Shown here: positions 8,577-18,346 of the stretch, piece after piece | Position numbering within the stretch: position 1 is the stretch's first letter | Layout of the letters: every line of letters starts with the position of its first letter | NCBI GenBank assembly: GCA_965216255.1 | Contig: OZ244148.1 | Span: 4,464,001 to 4,528,000 of the forward strand | Length of the DNA stretch: 64,000 bases | Source of the DNA: G965216255 sp965216255 | Lineage (GTDB): Bacteria > Bacteroidota > Rhodothermia > Rhodothermales > Bin80 | Reading direction: 5' to 3' | The notes under the pieces: model-generated | The model's input: only the letters and a program-made list of their open reading frames with translations | The model's database searches: none | What the model was told of the DNA's origin: nothing | Translations under genes and position numbers: made by a program

Positions 8577-10808
8577 ATGCTAGATAGTTTGCCAAAGGCC
8601 GAAGATAAAGTAGGCTTCGGCGCAATCCGATCACAACTTCGGGCACACGTGCTGTGCGCCCTGGGGGAAGACCGGCTTGCCGAATTACAGGCTTCGTCGA
8701 ATCGCAATGAGATACAGGCCGAGTTGGCACGGGTCGCTGAACTGCAGGCAGCTCTGGAGCATGGCGATGCGCTACCACTAGCCGGCTTCCTTGACGTTCG
8801 GGAAGTTCTCCGCCGAGCCGCTCCCGAAATGGCCTTGGTCGGGCCGGAAGATCTCCGTGCCGTTCAGATGGTTTGCCGATGCATGCGGCGCCTCAGGGCC
8901 TACTTTGCCAAGCGCCCGTACCCTGTATTGGCACGACTTACGGCGCGCATTACCGTGCTTCGCGAGCTGGAGGATTATCTGGACGAGATTGTGAATGTGG
9001 ATGGTGCAGTGCGTGATGACGCTTCCAGGGAGCTTCGTCGCCTTCGCCGGCTTATTCCTCTAAGGCGCGATGCGCTGCGCTTGCGACTGCGAGAAGTATT
9101 GCTGCTAGCCCACGCAAAGGGCTACGCCACTGAACTGCAGCCCACCGTCCGGGGCGGACGCATGGTGATACCCCTGCGGGCAGAAGCTAAGCGAAAGGTG
9201 CGCGGCTTTATTCATGACACATCCGCAACGGGCCAGACGGTGTACATGGAGCCGGAAGCGTGCCTTGATTTGAATAACGAAATCCGGCTTCTGGAGGCCG
9301 AAGAGCGCCGCGAAATGGAGCGTATCCTGCGGGAGGCAACCGCTCGCGTGCAGGCAAGGGGCGACGAACTTGCGGTTAACCTGGTATGCCTTGCGCAATT
9401 TGATCTGCTGCAGGCTAAGGCGCATCTGGCGAATCGCATGCGAGCGGTCGTGCCGAAGTTCAATGACGATGGCATCGTGGATATCCGCGACGGGCGCAAT
9501 CCTGCGCTTCTGCTGTACCAGGGTGAGGCCGTGGTTCCACTCAATCTCGTACTCGGGCTAACGGCGGGCACCCTGGTAATAACGGGGCCCAATGCTGGTG
9601 GCAAGACGGTGGCCATGAAGACGGTCGGTCTGCTTTCCCTCATGCTCGCCTACGGTATTCCCGTCCCGGTGCACCCGGCCTCAAGCTTCTATCCATTCGA
9701 GGGCCTGCTCGTCGAAATAGGGGATGAGCAGTCCATGGAAAACGACTTGTCAACCTTCAGTTCGCGTATCCAGGGGCTGCGCCGCATGCTTGAGCTGGCA
9801 AATCCGCGCACGCTCATCCTGATAGACGAAATCGGCACGGGCACCGACCCGGCTGGAGGGGCGGCGCTGGCCCAGGCCGCGCTGGAGCACCTTACGGAGA
9901 GCGGTGCACGCACGGTGGTTACGACGCATCATGGTACGCTCAAGGGGTTCGCGCATGAGGCCCATGGTGTTGAAAACGGCTCGATGGAATTCGACCAGGA
10001 GACGCTAAGGCCAACATTTCGCTTCAGACAGGGTGTTCCGGGCTCGTCGTATGCCTTCAAGATCGCCGCTCGCCTTGATCTGGACCCTGGAGTGCTGGAG
10101 CGGGCCCGCGCGTTGCTCGGCACGCAGGCCGCAGCGCTGGAGGACCTCATTGCGACGTTCGAGAGCCGCAGCCAGGAGCTTCTGGTCCGGCTCCAACGTC
10201 CGGCCGGCCGCCTGGTGGTGCGCCGCCGGGCACGACTTGTAAGGGCGGCGCCAGCCGGTGGAGTGCGCAGGGCGAGGAAATCCGCGCAGAGGGGCCGGAA
10301 ACCAATGCAGCGCCGGAAGACGCTCCCGCCGGCATCCGAACCGTGGCGCTCTGCCCACGGAGGAAAGAGGCTTCATGTGGGCGACCGCGTTGTTCTGGAT
10401 CGCGGGGCCAGCGAGGGCGAAATTATAGAGATTGACGGTGCAAAGGCAGTTGTTGCATTCGGTGCCATGCGCGTATATGCTGCTACCGAACGGCTGAGCG
10501 TGGCAGCTGGCCACCGGGTTCGTGCCCTGCAGCAGGCATCGGATTATGGAAAGGATGCGCAGGCGGGAGTAGATTTGAGAGGGTGCCGCGTCGACGAGGC
10601 CGTGCGGAGTGTTGAAAAGCTCGTCGACAAGGCGCTTGCCGCCAATATTCGGGTATTGGAGATCGTGCATGGAAAGGGGTCCGGGGCCCTGCGCGAGGCC
10701 ATTCACGCCTACCTGGAAACCGTAGAAAGCGTCGCGGCATTCGGTTCCTTACCCACGAATGCAGGTCTTACGCGTGTGGAATTAGCAGGAGCAGTGGATT
10801 CAGGGTGA
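8577..10808 (+). CDS. mutS2: MutS2 family ATPase/endonuclease
   Basis: 743 aa. MutS core region in the first 320 residues, then an ATPase with Walker A ITGPNAGGKTVAMKTVGLLS, the signature region STFSSRIQGLRRML and Walker B LILIDEIGTGTDPAGGAAL. At the C-terminus is a Smr nuclease domain (VDLRGCRVDEAVRSVEKLVD, VLEIVHGKGSGALREAI). MutS2 acts on branched DNA and recombination intermediates, or on collided ribosomes in some bacteria. The segment between ATPase and Smr, normally a long acidic/basic coiled coil, is short here and strongly Arg-rich (RRARLVRAAPAGGVRRARKS), so the protein is shorter than the usual 780-800 aa. The start at 8577 agrees with the family N-terminus. Confidence 0.9.
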   Translation: MLDSLPKAEDKVGFGAIRSQLRAHVLCALGEDRLAELQASSNRNEIQAELARVAELQAALEHGDALPLAGFLDVREVLRRAAPEMALVGPEDLRAVQMVCRCMRRLRAYFAKRPYPVLARLTARITVLRELEDYLDEIVNVDGAVRDDASRELRRLRRLIPLRRDALRLRLREVLLLAHAKGYATELQPTVRGGRMVIPLRAEAKRKVRGFIHDTSATGQTVYMEPEACLDLNNEIRLLEAEERREMERILREATARVQARGDELAVNLVCLAQFDLLQAKAHLANRMRAVVPKFNDDGIVDIRDGRNPALLLYQGEAVVPLNLVLGLTAGTLVITGPNAGGKTVAMKTVGLLSLMLAYGIPVPVHPASSFYPFEGLLVEIGDEQSMENDLSTFSSRIQGLRRMLELANPRTLILIDEIGTGTDPAGGAALAQAALEHLTESGARTVVTTHHGTLKGFAHEAHGVENGSMEFDQETLRPTFRFRQGVPGSSYAFKIAARLDLDPGVLERARALLGTQAAALEDLIATFESRSQELLVRLQRPAGRLVVRRRARLVRAAPAGGVRRARKSAQRGRKPMQRRKTLPPASEPWRSAHGGKRLHVGDRVVLDRGASEGEIIEIDGAKAVVAFGAMRVYAATERLSVAAGHRVRALQQASDYGKDAQAGVDLRGCRVDEAVRSVEKLVDKALAANIRVLEIVHGKGSGALREAIHAYLETVESVAAFGSLPTNAGLTRVELAGAVDSG

Positions 10809-11177
10809 CCGGGGCAGTACCGGATGCCGAGATTGGCGCCCTTCAGTCGGCGCCCTCGAGAGCCCGCTGGGACCGCAATGCTGCTCTTGGAATGTGTCCG
10901 CAGCGCTACGTGGCGCTCTGGCGCCTGTGCAGACTGCCGTATCCCATGCATCGCGTGATGGCCAGAAGATGGCTTTGTCGCTGGAGCCTGCTTCCTGGTC
11001 CGCGCTAGGTGCCGTTAGCGGCATGCCTCAACTCGGACGGCATGGCGCAGTGGACGCTTCAGCTTGATCCTGCCTGCGTGTGGGCCTGCGCTCCGTAGCT
11101 TCGGGGCACGAATGAACGCATGAGGCGGCGAGGCTTCCGGAGTGGGGGAGTTGGCCGCGCCTGGTTCCGCTGTGGGT
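10809..11177 (+). other. gap without a recognised gene
   Basis: This 370-bp stretch lies between the convergent mutS2 and VWA genes. Short open frames on both strands show no similarity I recognise. I see no T-tailed hairpin and no repeat. Confidence 0.5.
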
Positions 11178-13310
11178 CTATACCAGGCCTGCCCGTTTGC
11201 GAACCACCCACTCGATGGTAAGCAGAAGTACCACGGCGCAGAAGACCGGCGCCCAGTGCCAGAGACTTCGCTCCCGTGTAACAAGCCGAATATCGGGCGC
11301 GAAACTGCTGTCCGAGCGAAGAACATCCGCCAGTCTGCCGACGGTGGCAGGGGTAAAGGCCTCTCCACCGGTTCTTAGTGCAAGCTGCCGAAGCAACTGT
11401 ACATCGGTTTTCGTTTCCCGGTATTCCAGTCGAAGGGCTCCCACCGTAAATACGCCTGAGTCCCGCCCCAACACCTGCTCTGCCCGCGAAGCTTCTGCTT
11501 CGAAAGAGTATGCTCCCTCCGGCAGCACGCCAACGTCGAGCGCAAAGCGTCCATTGCCCAGCGGCTGCATCTCATACGGGTAGCGGGCACCGTCCGGTGC
11601 TACGATTTCAACACTGATTGCTGCGTCTTCATGAGGATTCAGGCTCTCGTCATAGGCCTGGCCCACAAATAGCGCGGGCACACCTCCCGCAACGGCGGCA
11701 TCTACCGGCTCTATGCGCACGAGACGGTTGTCTTCGGGGGTCGTAAGCCACTGCGTAATGGCTTCGAACAAACCATGCCAATGATCCGTGAATGCATTGA
11801 GATCGTCCGGGAGATTCTTCCAACGCCAGGTTCGTGCGCCGAGGAGAGCCGCCGTTCGGTGGCCGGCACGGCTGCGCACGACTAAGAGGGGCTCTTCTGT
11901 CGCAATAGCCTGCAACCGGGCGACGGCCAGCACTCTTGCGTCGGGGCTGATGTCCCAGCCGGCGGAGCTTCGTGTAAGCGGTGGCAACTGCGTGAAGGCG
12001 TCGGGTTCGGTGAAATCCATTACAGGATGCTGGAGCCCGGCAGCTGTCGCCGCGAAGACAACTTCGCTCTGCGAAGGGCTACTTCGCACGGGCACTGCGG
12101 GAAGGTATGGATCAAATTCGACACGTAGCGTAGTGAGATCAGTCTGTAAACCGGCCAGAAAAAATAGCGGCGTCCCGGCTTCGGCGGCATCGACCACGGC
12201 ATCCAGCGCAGCGCGCGAAGCCCTGCGGCCCGGAAAGCCGGCCATTATGATCAGGTCATATCCGGTCGGCGACGGGCTAAAGGATCCCTCGTAGAAAGCC
12301 CCGGTCCCTTTCTGTATATAAGTATCTACCTCGGCGTCTTCTGTGCCGTCAAGAAACCCGCGAATGGTCGCGAGGTCCGGGCCTGGTCCTGCAGCCAGCA
12401 GCAGTATCCGCTGCCGTGATTCCAGCACGCGTATCGGCACGGATGCCGTATTGTTGCGATGGGTGATTTCGCCGTCCAGCCGCGTAACGCTAGCCGTAAG
12501 CTGTTGAAGACCGGCGGCTCGGGGCTCAAATGCGAAGTCTACGGACACGCTGCCGGATTGGCTGGGCAGGCGAGCGACTGCTGTTGCTACCACCGAATCA
12601 GCGTAAATCAATCGAACTTCAACATCCTGGTCCGCAAAGCCCCGGGTGCGCACCATGACCTGTACGGGCTGCTCCCTGCCCGCATATCCGATGTCATTGG
12701 TAAGCACGCGCCGGATTTGCAGGTCACGGCGCTGCATGGTGTCTCCGACGGCAACCGTATGTATCGGGATACCATACTCCGTGGCGGTATAGAGTGGATT
12801 GCGTCCCGAATTGTATAGCCCGTCTGTTACCAGGAGCACGGCGCGTACATGATCTTCGCGAAGTGCCTCGCGAATGTCGCCCAGGCCCTGCGAGATATCC
12901 GTGATCGCGCCGGCGAAGTGCAGGGAATCAGCCGTTCCCACTTCCCGTGTGTGCGGGCCGAAGGCAAAGAATCGCGGCGTGCCCGGCAAGTCCGGAAACG
13001 CGGCTCGAAGCTGCCTCACTTCCTGCGCAGCCTGCGCCGGACGCTCTTGCGCGGCGACTGCCATGCTCTGGCTGTTATCTATCAGAACACCGATAACCGG
13101 AGGCTTGCTGTCCGCAAACTGCCGGTGCCATGTAGGCTGAAAGAGCAGGCAGAGTACCACGAACAGTGCGGCAAATCGCAGGCCCTGCAGCAACCGGCGC
13201 GTCGCAAGCGGCATACGCCGCGCGCTATTGCGGTACGCTAAGAAGGTCAGTCCGGCGGCGATGAGGGCGCACGGCAGCAGAAGCCACGGATTGAGGCCAA
13301 ATGAGATCAT
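11178..13310 (-). CDS. VWA-domain membrane protein
   Basis: 710 aa with two N-terminal transmembrane helices (about residues 8-25 and 44-58), a von Willebrand A domain with MIDAS motif DNSQSM (residues 78-83) and a later TDG loop (VLLVTDGLYNSG), a long extracytoplasmic part, and a C-terminal helix (HWAPVFCAVVLLLTIEWVVR). The layout resembles the BatA/BatB-related or glutamine-amidotransferase-like VWA proteins common in Bacteroidota, whose function is poorly known. It starts 26 bp after the S8 protease stop and is probably co-transcribed with it and with cdd. Its first about 78 codons are repeated, in broken form, at 28170-28406. Confidence 0.75.
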   Translation of the reverse strand: MISFGLNPWLLLPCALIAAGLTFLAYRNSARRMPLATRRLLQGLRFAALFVVLCLLFQPTWHRQFADSKPPVIGVLIDNSQSMAVAAQERPAQAAQEVRQLRAAFPDLPGTPRFFAFGPHTREVGTADSLHFAGAITDISQGLGDIREALREDHVRAVLLVTDGLYNSGRNPLYTATEYGIPIHTVAVGDTMQRRDLQIRRVLTNDIGYAGREQPVQVMVRTRGFADQDVEVRLIYADSVVATAVARLPSQSGSVSVDFAFEPRAAGLQQLTASVTRLDGEITHRNNTASVPIRVLESRQRILLLAAGPGPDLATIRGFLDGTEDAEVDTYIQKGTGAFYEGSFSPSPTGYDLIIMAGFPGRRASRAALDAVVDAAEAGTPLFFLAGLQTDLTTLRVEFDPYLPAVPVRSSPSQSEVVFAATAAGLQHPVMDFTEPDAFTQLPPLTRSSAGWDISPDARVLAVARLQAIATEEPLLVVRSRAGHRTAALLGARTWRWKNLPDDLNAFTDHWHGLFEAITQWLTTPEDNRLVRIEPVDAAVAGGVPALFVGQAYDESLNPHEDAAISVEIVAPDGARYPYEMQPLGNGRFALDVGVLPEGAYSFEAEASRAEQVLGRDSGVFTVGALRLEYRETKTDVQLLRQLALRTGGEAFTPATVGRLADVLRSDSSFAPDIRLVTRERSLWHWAPVFCAVVLLLTIEWVVRKRAGLV

Positions 13311-13336
13311 GCCGTACCCGGCTGTTTGGGCAGCAG

Positions 13337-15064
13337 CTATTGCATGAGGAGTATCTTTCCAGACTGCGTGGCGCCGTCCGCTTCCAATGCATACATATAC
13401 AGCCCCCGGGGCAGCGCCTGCGCCTCAAAGACGATTTCCTGCACCCCGCCATGCAGCGGCCCGGAGAAAGGAACGGCCACGCGGCGTCCGAGCACATCGT
13501 AGATGCTCAGCGTGGCCCGCGAAACGTGCCGTGCAGCGCTGACCGTAAAGACGGCGGATTCCGAAAAGGGATTGGGATATGGAGCGACCAGCTCCAAAAC
13601 TTCGGGAAGCGTCGCGGTCTCCTCCGCATTCAGGGTAGTCGGCGTGGCACAGACTACTTCCGGATTGGCGCACCGCTCGGCCTCCCGTATTGCCGCATCT
13701 GCGTCCACGATGCCCCAGCCCAGTAGGTTGTCCGGGCGGTCCCACTGGCTGGAGGTCGCCTTCAGGATTTCCCGCGCCTCGATGGGCGTCAGGTCCGGAT
13801 TCACCTGTACCATTTGGCAGACAATGCCTGCCACCATCGGGCTGGAAAACGACGTGCCGCTACCGCCGCGGTACCCGCCGTTTTCGGAGGCGCGGTGCAC
13901 GTCGATACCCTGGGCGGCTACTTCGGGCTTGATCCGGCCATCGGCGGTAGGTCCAAAACTGCTGAAGGGTGCCTTGGTGCGGTCTGGATGCACGGCGCCC
14001 ACAGAGATTACCGAATCCGCATCGGCGGGCGTAGAAATATACCGCCACGGACGGTTGCCAGAGTTGCCGGCGCTGGTCACAATAATGACACCCATGGCGG
14101 CGGCCACATCCACGGCAATGGTCGTTATACCGGTATTCCCGTCCAGATCAGCTATTGTATAGTCGACCTCGTCTGCGTCAAAGGTGTTGGTATAGCCCAG
14201 TGATGAGTTTGCGACATCCACGCCTTCTGCCTCCATCCACTCCAGAGCTGCCACGAAATTGTCTTCTTCAGAATGTCGCTCATGGAGGGCAAACTCCGTT
14301 GTCGCCGCAAACACGGTTGCCCCGTAGGCCGGACCTATCAGCTGGCCCTCTTCGAAGCCGGCCGCTACCGATGCAACACTGATGCCGTGCCAATTGCTCT
14401 GATTTGATCCTGCAAACTGCTGATCTCCGGCGGTAAAGTCCCGCGCTGTAATGCGCCCGGAATCGGCAATATGCCGTAATGCACGGTGGTCGAACGGGTT
14501 GCCTGCAGAAATATCGAACCTTGTATCAAGAAAGCCAAGCACAACGCCATCTCCGTTGATTCCGCGCTCCAGCGCCGGAATAGCGTTTACAAGTTCCAGT
14601 TGCCCCTGGGATGGACCGTAGTCCAGCCGGTAGCGCCGCGGCTTCGGCGCCGCGAGCGCATACACTAGCGGCACGCCCGGCGCCTCGGCGACTGTGAGTT
14701 TTGCTACGTTCCGAATACGTTGCACGAAGGGGAGCGCGGAGGCGGCAGCCCGTTTTTCGGTGTCAAGCCAGGTCGATACAGCATTGAGCCAGCGGCTCTC
14801 GAAAACGGGCTCAATGCCCATTCCCCGCAATTCTGCAAGATACGCCGGCGAAACCGGTGCATCTGTCAGAGCGGGCACGCCGCTTCCGCGGCGAATTCGG
14901 CGGTCTCGGGCGCGCTCGGATACGTAGCCGGCTTCCACTACGGTAGCCTTTCCTGCCGCATCCAGCTTGTCTGTGAAGAATACCCAGCTCTTGGTTAGCT
15001 CTTGTGCTTGGACGAAGGGCGCACCCATGAGCAGTGACAGTATGCAGCAGGAGTTCTTGATCAC
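13337..15064 (-). CDS. S8 family serine protease with T9SS sorting domain, copy 1
   Basis: 575 aa. Signal peptide ends near VQAQ (residue 21). Subtilase catalytic residues: Asp180 in VVLGFLDTRFD (DTR instead of DTG), His226 in NWHGISVASVAAG, Asn334 in SAGNSG and Ser405 in GSGTSFSSPMVAG. The last about 80 residues (VAPYPNPFSESAVFTV, then YDVLGRRVAVPF and YALEADGATQSGKILLM) form a T9SS type A C-terminal sorting domain, so the protein should be exported through the type IX system and fixed to or released from the cell surface. It lies between cdd and the VWA gene on the same strand. An almost identical paralogue is at 28433-30160. Confidence 0.92.
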   Translation of the reverse strand: MIKNSCCILSLLMGAPFVQAQELTKSWVFFTDKLDAAGKATVVEAGYVSERARDRRIRRGSGVPALTDAPVSPAYLAELRGMGIEPVFESRWLNAVSTWLDTEKRAAASALPFVQRIRNVAKLTVAEAPGVPLVYALAAPKPRRYRLDYGPSQGQLELVNAIPALERGINGDGVVLGFLDTRFDISAGNPFDHRALRHIADSGRITARDFTAGDQQFAGSNQSNWHGISVASVAAGFEEGQLIGPAYGATVFAATTEFALHERHSEEDNFVAALEWMEAEGVDVANSSLGYTNTFDADEVDYTIADLDGNTGITTIAVDVAAAMGVIIVTSAGNSGNRPWRYISTPADADSVISVGAVHPDRTKAPFSSFGPTADGRIKPEVAAQGIDVHRASENGGYRGGSGTSFSSPMVAGIVCQMVQVNPDLTPIEAREILKATSSQWDRPDNLLGWGIVDADAAIREAERCANPEVVCATPTTLNAEETATLPEVLELVAPYPNPFSESAVFTVSAARHVSRATLSIYDVLGRRVAVPFSGPLHGGVQEIVFEAQALPRGLYMYALEADGATQSGKILLMQ

Positions 15065-15103
15065 GTGGGACCTCGCTAGTAAATGGTGAGTGTGAAGCCG
15101 CCC

Positions 15104-15868
15104 TTATCCGTCCGGATGCCAGCCAAACGCTCGGGGCAGCAGCCTTTTGGGTGAAGAGCGCCAAGGTGGACCACTGCTGCGATCCATCCAGATAGTGGCG
15201 TGCGGGGCCAATTCTACCAGGAGCTGGCGGCACGCACCGCACGGAGAGCTAGTGTCTGCGTGTATACACGCAATGAAGATTTCCGCAAGCTCGGGCAGGC
15301 CCCAGCTGCGTTGGATGGCAAGAAGGCTGCGCTCTGCGCATAGCATTCGCTGCCAGTCCTCGTGTTCCACGTTTACTCCGGTGACCAGCATCCCTTCATT
15401 TGTTCTGCCCGCACAGCCCACAGCAAAGCCGGATACCGGCGTGTACGCACGATTGGCCGCGAGCCGCGCCGCCATCATTCCTTCCTTCACGGTAGACGGT
15501 GCCAGGTGAATCGGCAGCGGGGCCCGTGCAGTCGACAGCTTTCCAGTTACCAAATAGGCATTTAAAGCAACGCGTTCAAGGATTGAAAAAGGTCCCCCTT
15601 TGATAAAATTATCATCCGTAGCGTCTGCGTCACAACTGAGAACGGCAGCCACGACATCCCGTCTACCCGCTGCGATGGCCGCTGCGATGGCCGCCTGGAG
15701 AGCAGTGATAGCGAGCGGGAGCACTGCGCTCTCTATGCGGCAGCCTGGTACCCAATGACCATCAGAAAGTAGTAGAACGGCGCCCTTGGGCCTGCCCGAA
15801 AACGGCACGTGGGACCGCGCCGCTGCCTTCCTTGCCCTTGCTGTGAGATCCTTAAGCGACGCTTCCAT
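15104..15868 (-). CDS. cdd: two-domain cytidine deaminase-like protein, copy 1
   Basis: 254 aa from the ATG at 15868; the longer upstream frame is not supported by the family. Two cytidine-deaminase folds are visible. The N-terminal one (RPKGAVLLLSDGHWVPGCRI, then ESAVLPLAITALQAAI) lacks the zinc-binding CAE motif, which is replaced by ITA. The C-terminal one (GVNVEHEDWQRMLCAERSLL, SSPCGACRQLLVELAP) has the full CAE and PCxxC zinc site. Cytidine deaminase converts cytidine and deoxycytidine to uridine forms in pyrimidine salvage. In E. coli Cdd it is the C-terminal half that is degenerate, so the order is reversed here. Stop is 39 bp from the S8 gene. Confidence 0.8.
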   Translation of the reverse strand: MEASLKDLTARARKAAARSHVPFSGRPKGAVLLLSDGHWVPGCRIESAVLPLAITALQAAIAAAIAAGRRDVVAAVLSCDADATDDNFIKGGPFSILERVALNAYLVTGKLSTARAPLPIHLAPSTVKEGMMAARLAANRAYTPVSGFAVGCAGRTNEGMLVTGVNVEHEDWQRMLCAERSLLAIQRSWGLPELAEIFIACIHADTSSPCGACRQLLVELAPHATIWMDRSSGPPWRSSPKRLLPRAFGWHPDG

Positions 15869-16171
15869 CGCGGGATCGAATGGGTGCGGTCCGGTACGCT
15901 CTTGGCCGGTCCAACCTTTGCCCTGACCCTGACCGGGTGCCCGGCGGCCAGGCAGTTGCAATGGATGCATGTTTCTTACTCCGGGCGGACGTGAGGGCAA
16001 TGGTTCGGAATCAGTTATCGATGTCGGCACGGGAATTTTCGCACGTTGCTGGAAAGGGGCCGCGTCGGCATCGCTCCTTGGGCATGATTCAACTTTGTGA
16101 CTAAGCCAGTACCGAGCGGAGGACACGTTGGCATCAAGTGCGCCGTTGTACATATGCATTGTCTGATTGAT

Positions 16172-16543
16172 TCAGGTGGTATGGCGGTGTCTTGAAGCCT
16201 GCTTCAGCTCGCCACAGGTGATCCGTGTCCGCAGAGGGCTCGAGCCGGCTTCGTCATCTCGGTGCCTTTTCCACATGGCGCCGCTCTGCTGCCACATGCG
16301 ATGCGCCCCGCGCACGGTCCAAGGCGCTGCGGCCGCTGCATCAAGTACCAGGAGGCCGGTCTTGGCTTCGCCGCTGGTGGAAGTGTTCCTTCCGTGGACT
16401 TCGCTATCTATGTAACCAGGCTCCCACAGCCCGGGTACATCGATGTGCTGCGGGCCTGAGGCCGAAGCCAAGATCATGCTCACCGCCAAAGTGCCTGACT
16501 TGCTGGGTGTCATCTTTTTCACATTACTAGCCTCAATTTCCAT
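16172..16543 (-). CDS. small hypothetical protein upstream of cdd
   Basis: Up to 123 aa. An in-frame ATG at 16513 would give a start MTPSKSGTLAVSMILASASG that could be a signal peptide. No domain is recognised; a central part is Ala-rich (TGLLVLDAAAAAPWTV). The reading frame is largely kept in the duplicated copy (31256-33142), but that copy has a stop codon and a group II intron. It may be a genuine short secreted protein or the remnant of a larger gene. Confidence 0.4.
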   Translation of the reverse strand: MEIEASNVKKMTPSKSGTLAVSMILASASGPQHIDVPGLWEPGYIDSEVHGRNTSTSGEAKTGLLVLDAAAAAPWTVRGAHRMWQQSGAMWKRHRDDEAGSSPLRTRITCGELKQASRHRHTT

Positions 16544-16574
16544 TCGGGTAAAGTTAATGTGACCGTCTGGCGAT

Positions 16575-16727
16575 TCAGGCGAAGTGCAGGGTCAGGATTT
16601 TGTTACCGAGCCAAGGAATGGGCTGGTGCCGCCGGTGATGATTGGCCTCCATAAGGCGAGGATTATTGGCCCGACGGGGATAGGTTACCACGATCTCGTC
16701 GTTGGTCAACGTGACATTGGCCATGGA
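16575..16727 (-). pseudogene. DDE transposase, C-terminal fragment (part 3 of 3)
   Basis: Minus-strand codons 16724-16575 read MANVTLTNDEIVVTYPRRAN and on to RHQPIPWLGNKILTLHFA and a stop. This is the C-terminal end of a transposase whose preceding parts are found at 19561-19690 and 21195-21304. IS110 copy 1 has inserted immediately upstream. Joining the flanks (CTCATACCC with ATGGCCAAT) gives LIPMAN in frame. The IS family is not certain. Confidence 0.65.
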
Positions 16728-17681
16728 GATCTTATAGTAGGACTGCTCCGGCTGGGCGAGCTACATTAGCTCGTTCACCACATTCACCCAAACCGGAACA
16801 GCCTCATGCAAAGATACACCCCAACATTCACTTCGGCCTCCTCGCTGGTTGTCGGCATGGACGTGCACAAGAAGACCATTGCGCTTTGCGTGTACGACGA
16901 CAGCACGGGCGAGGTAATTGACGAGCGGCAGTTGCCGCACGACATGCCGAGAATCCGCAAGTATGTGCAGAAGTTACAGAGGCGCTACGGCGAGGTTCGT
17001 TGCTGCTACGAAGCGTCGTCCTGCGGATTCGGCCTGCAGCGTGCGCTGCAGGTGCAGGGCGTGCACTGCGATGTGATCGCCCCCTCAACCATTCCGCGTC
17101 GACCGGGCGAGCGTATCAAGACTGATCGACGGGATGCAATGAAGCTGGCCCCGCTGTATGCCAAAGGGCTGCTGACGCCGGTGTGCGTACCGGAAGAGGA
17201 GCAGGAAGCAGCCCGGTCCCTTTTGCGCTGCCGCGCTGACTTGGTGGTGTCTATCACGCGCACCAAGCAGCGGATCCTGTCTTTCATTCAGGCCCGGGGC
17301 TTTCGGTACACCGGTGCCACAAACTGGACGAAGGCCCATTGGAAGTGGATTCGTGCCTTGCCGGCAAGGGCGGTGGACCAGGTCACGCTGCAGACGTATC
17401 TGCACAAGCTGACGTATCTGGAGCAGGAAGTGCACAGACTGGAACAGCATCTGGCGGAGGAAGCCGAAAAGGACCGCTACAGAGAGCCCGTGGGGGTGCT
17501 GATGGCCTTCCGGGGCATTGGCTTTGTGACGGCCATGACGCTGGTGTGCGAGTTGGGAGATATCCGTCGCTTCGCGCATCCGCGCCAGTTAATGGCGTAT
17601 CTCGGCCTGGTGCCGAGCGAGTACAGCTCGGCAGATCACACGCAACGCGGTTCCATCACGAAGACGGGTAATACGCACGTG

Positions 17682-18344
17682 GTGCGCCAGGCTAACTGGC
17701 CAAGTACAGGGGGTGGAAGTCCTCTATGATGAAGGAAGTAACCGATCCATATCATTTCCCGAGCCGTGCGGTCATCCTCGTGAGGGGATGGGCGAAGCGT
17801 CGGCAGGGGCGCATGTGGGCAGGGCTATTGAGCGCCGAAAACATTGTCATTCAGAGTGCCGAGACTCTCACGTTGGTCGAAGGCAACACTGCTCGCACCG
17901 CTTTGGTGAGGTGCGGGAGGGCTCTGCGGCGTCGAAGAACCCACGCACGCATGTACGTACAAGGTCGGGACCTGGGAGGCCTCCTCGCTGCCCAGCGCTT
18001 AAGGCGGGGCCGCCAAAGCCAAGGCAGTTGCCGAGCGGAGGATGAACGGCGAGGAGGAGTCAGATGCGATGATAGTAGCGATGAAGCTGGCGAACAAAGC
18101 GCGGGGGACCGTGTGGCGGAGTTGGTGGAGCGAAGCGTCGCACCCGAGGGGAAATCGGAAAATCCAACACACACCGGACGCAGAGCCGGACTTCGTGTGT
18201 CACACGGATGGACCGGTTACGGCTATGGGTTGGTTAGCCGGCCCATTAACGTCATGCGCGGCGGCGCGACCTGAGGGAGGAGCCGGATGCCTTAACGGGC
18301 ACGTCCGGATCTGTGCGGGGGCCCCGGGGAAACCCGGGGCCTAC
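17682..18344 (+). ncRNA. group II intron, family B copy 1 (no ORF)
   Basis: Begins GTGCGCCAGGC after the codon GTG of the transposase, with the usual GGTGGAAGTCCTCT of domain I. It ends CCGGGGCCTAC after a domain V-like hairpin (AGCCGGATGCC / GGGCACGTCCGG) at about 18269-18312. Length 663 nt, exactly that of copy 2 at 31629-32291. No reverse transcriptase is encoded; the 182-aa open frame in both copies is folded RNA, not a known protein. The 3' end could be shifted by two bases, since CG separates it from the next intron. Confidence 0.75.
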
Positions 18345-18346
18345 CG

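Larger units (their letters stand above)
13072..16545. repeat. segmental duplication, copy 1
   Basis: From TATCTATCAGAAC near 13075 to about 16545 the sequence is repeated with high identity at about 28168-33170. It covers the start of the VWA gene, the S8 protease, cdd and a small upstream gene. In the second copy a 1547-nt group II intron (with a second one inside it) interrupts the homology between the bases matching 16440 and 16441. Confidence 0.9.

Noticed and set aside
10805..11008. 67-aa ORF after mutS2
   Set aside because: It has no family resemblance and overlaps the mutS2 stop in another frame.
16584..16769. Plus-strand 61-aa ORF before IS110 copy 1
   Set aside because: The minus strand here encodes the end of a transposase that connects to the 19561 fragment, and the ORF runs across the IS110 boundary.
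17726..18274. 182-aa open frame conserved in both copies of intron B
   Set aside because: It matches the ribozyme core (domain I motif at the start, domain V near the end), has no recognisable protein motif, and the conservation is explained by RNA structure and recent common origin.
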